Under the pieces are notes generated by a model. It worked only from the letters and a program-made list of their open reading frames with translations, made no database searches and had not been told where the DNA came from. Source: Eurosta solidaginis (Eukaryota; Arthropoda; Insecta; Diptera; Tephritidae). From it: a stretch of 64,000 nucleotides of DNA. Below, one piece after another: positions 61,875 through 64,000 of this stretch; positions within the stretch are counted from its first letter, which is position 1; the number at the start of each line of letters is the position of its first letter. The translations under genes and the position numbers were made by a program. Location: assembly GCF_040869045.1 (NCBI RefSeq), contig NC_090324.1, positions 193,624,028 to 193,688,027 on the forward strand. The letters run 5' to 3'.

Positions 61875-64000
61875 ATACTCAGTTGAGCAGAGCTCACAGA
61901 GTATATTAAGTTTGATTGGATAACGGTTGGTTGTACATATATAAAGGAATCGAGATAGATATAGGCTTCCATATATCAAAATAATCAGGATCGAAAAAAA
62001 TTTGATTGAGCCATGTCAGTCCGTCCGTCCGTCCGTCCGTCCGTTAACACGATAACTTGAGTAAATTTTGAGCTATCTTGATGAAATTTGGTATGTAGGT
62101 TCCTGAGCACTCATCTCAGATCGCTATTTAAAATGAACGATATCGGACTATAACCACGCCCACTTTTTCGATATCGAAAATTTCGAAAAACCGAAAAAAT
62201 GCGATAATTCATTGCCAAAGGCGGTTAAAGCGATGAAACTTGGTAGATGGGTTGAAGTTATGACGCAGAATAGAAAACTAGTAAGATTTTGGACAATGGG
62301 CGTGGCACCGCCCACTTTTACAAGAAGGTAATTTAAAAGTTTTGCAAGCTGTAATTTGGCAGTTGTTGAAGATATCATGATGAAATTTGGCAGGAACGTT
62401 ACTACTATTACTATATATGTGATAAATAAAAATTAGCAAAATTGGATGAAGAACACGCCCACTTTTTAAAAAAAAATTTTTTTTAATTCAAATTTTAACA
62501 AAAAAGTTAATATCTTTACTGTATATAAGTAAATTAAGTCAAAATTCAACTCCAGTAATGACATGATGCAACAAAATCCAAAAATAAAAGAAAATTTCAA
62601 AATGGGCGTGGATCCGCCCATTTTCATTTAGTTTGTCTAGAATACTTTTAATGCCATAAGTCGAACAAAAATTTACCAATCCTTCTCAAATTTCGTAGGA
62701 GGATAGATTCTGTGACGATAACTGTTCTCTGTGAAAATGGGCGAAATCGGTGGAAGCCACGCCCAGTTTTTATACACAGTCCACCGTCTGTCCTTCCGCT
62801 CGGCCGTTAACACAATAACTTGAGCAAAAACCGATATATCTTTACTAAACTTAGCCCACGTACTTATCTGAACTCACTTTATCTTGGTATAAAAAATGGC
62901 CGAAATCCGACCATAACCACGCCCACTTTATCGATATCGAAAATTACGAAAAATGAAAAAAATGCCATAATTCTATACCAACTACGAAAAAAGGGATGAA
63001 ACATGGTAACTGGATTGGTTTATTGACGCAAAATATAACTTTGGAAAAAACTTTGTAAAATGGGTGTGACACCTACCATATTAAGTAGAAGAAAATGAAA
63101 AAGTTCTACAAGGCGAAATCAACAGCCCTTGGAATCTTGGCAGGAATACTGTTAGTGGTATTGCATATATAAATAAATTAGCAGTACCCGACAGATGATT
63201 TTCTGGATCACCTGGTCCACATTTTGGTCGATATCGCGAGAACGCCTTCACATATACATCTAAGGGCCACTCGCTTTTAAAACCCTCATTAATACTTTTA
63301 ATTTGATATCCATATCGTACAAACACATTCTAGAATCACCCTGGCCCACCCTAATGGCGATATCTCGAAAAGGCGTCCACCTATAGACCTAATGCCCACT
63401 CCCTCTTAAAATGCTCAGTAACACCTTTCGTTTGATACCCATATCGTACAAACATTCTAGAGTCACCCCTGGCCCACCCTAATGGCGATATCTCGAAAAA
63501 GCGACCACCTATATACCTAATGTCCACTCCCTCTTAAAATGCTCAGTAACACCTTTCGTTTGATACCCATATCGTACAAACATTCTAGAGTCACCCCTGG
63601 CCCACCCTAATGGCGATATCTCGAAAAGGCGTCCACCTATAGACCTAATGCCCACTCCCTCTTAAAATGCTCAGTAACACCTTTCGTTTGATACCCATAT
63701 CGTACAAACATTCTAGAGTCACCCCTGGCCCACCCTAATGGCGATATCTCGAAAAGGCGTCCACATATAGACCTAATGCCCACTCCCTCTTAAAATGCTC
63801 AGTAACACCTTTCGTTTGATACCCATATCGTACAAACATTGTAGAGTCACCCTTGGTCCACCTTTATGGCGATATCTCGAAAAGGCGTCCACCTATAGAA
63901 CTAAGGATTACTCCCTTTTAAAATACTCATTACCACCTTTCATTTGATACCCATATCGTACAAACACATTCTAGAGTCACCCTGGCCCACCCTAATGGCG
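61875..64000 (+). mobile_element. HINE-D: Helentron-like satellite element, runs off the window
   Basis: Same order as HINE-A: ATACTCAGTTGAGCAGAGCTC start after GTTTTT, (GTCC)n (62018-62044), CACGCCCACTTTT body, then satellite monomers from about 63220 to the end. The hairpin end is beyond 64000. It interrupts the LINE-5 RT. Confidence 0.88.

Overview
The window reads as a transposable-element graveyard from a higher-fly genome, most likely a tephritid fruit fly. The basis is AT-rich insect-style DNA, typically dipteran retroelement families, and two SINEs plus a satellite-bearing Helentron-like repeat that I recognise from memory as abundant in tephritids; that memory is not a database result. 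I found no host gene I could defend. Almost every protein-like stretch belongs to a retroelement, and nearly all are broken by stops, frameshifts or insertions.

Layout. 1-7100 holds a CR1-like LINE (minus strand) split by an N gap, foldback MITEs, a 123-bp minisatellite, tRNA-like repeats and a SINE. 7165-27424 is one deep nest: a Jockey/LOA-like LINE-2 (minus) is split by a 508-bp solo LTR; that LTR is split by a large Ty3/Gypsy element (Gypsy-1, plus, 8617-25062) with roughly 3.03-kb LTRs; and its 3' LTR is split again by a Helentron-like element (HINE-A) and a SINE. Each level has a target duplication or an empty-site copy in this window, except SINE-2, which shows no clear duplication. 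27425-35840 carries HINE-B, an unassigned 560-bp stretch, a Gypsy integrase scrap, LINE-3 (same family as LINE-2, itself split by a 566-bp terminal-inverted-repeat element with an 11-bp duplication), Penelope-like element PLE-1 and a MITE.

35840-42800 is LINE-6 ORF1 interrupted by PLE-2 (15-bp target duplication, terminal repeats with hammerhead-ribozyme-like cores), which is interrupted by HINE-C. A 5565-bp tandem segmental duplication follows (41092-46656 and 46657-54075; the second copy is 1854 bp longer because it keeps LINE-4). The duplication broke into Gypsy-2 (minus strand, 51936-58963), whose full gag-pol lies after the second copy. 58964-64000 contains Penelope fragments around a BEL/Pao scrap, LINE-5, and HINE-D running off the window end.

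How the pieces work together: LINE-2/3 encode the endonuclease and reverse transcriptase family whose (CAA)n 3' tail is shared with SINE-2, so they are its likely mobilising partner. The PLEs carry GIY-YIG endonuclease, reverse transcriptase and ribozyme-like ends. Gypsy-1 and Gypsy-2 carry gag, protease, RT, RNase H and integrase with tRNA-complementary primer sites. The least ordinary objects are Gypsy-1's giant LTRs with an apparently captured coding-like segment, its duplicated primer-binding site, the in-frame 123-bp minisatellite, and the hammerhead-like cores at Penelope termini.
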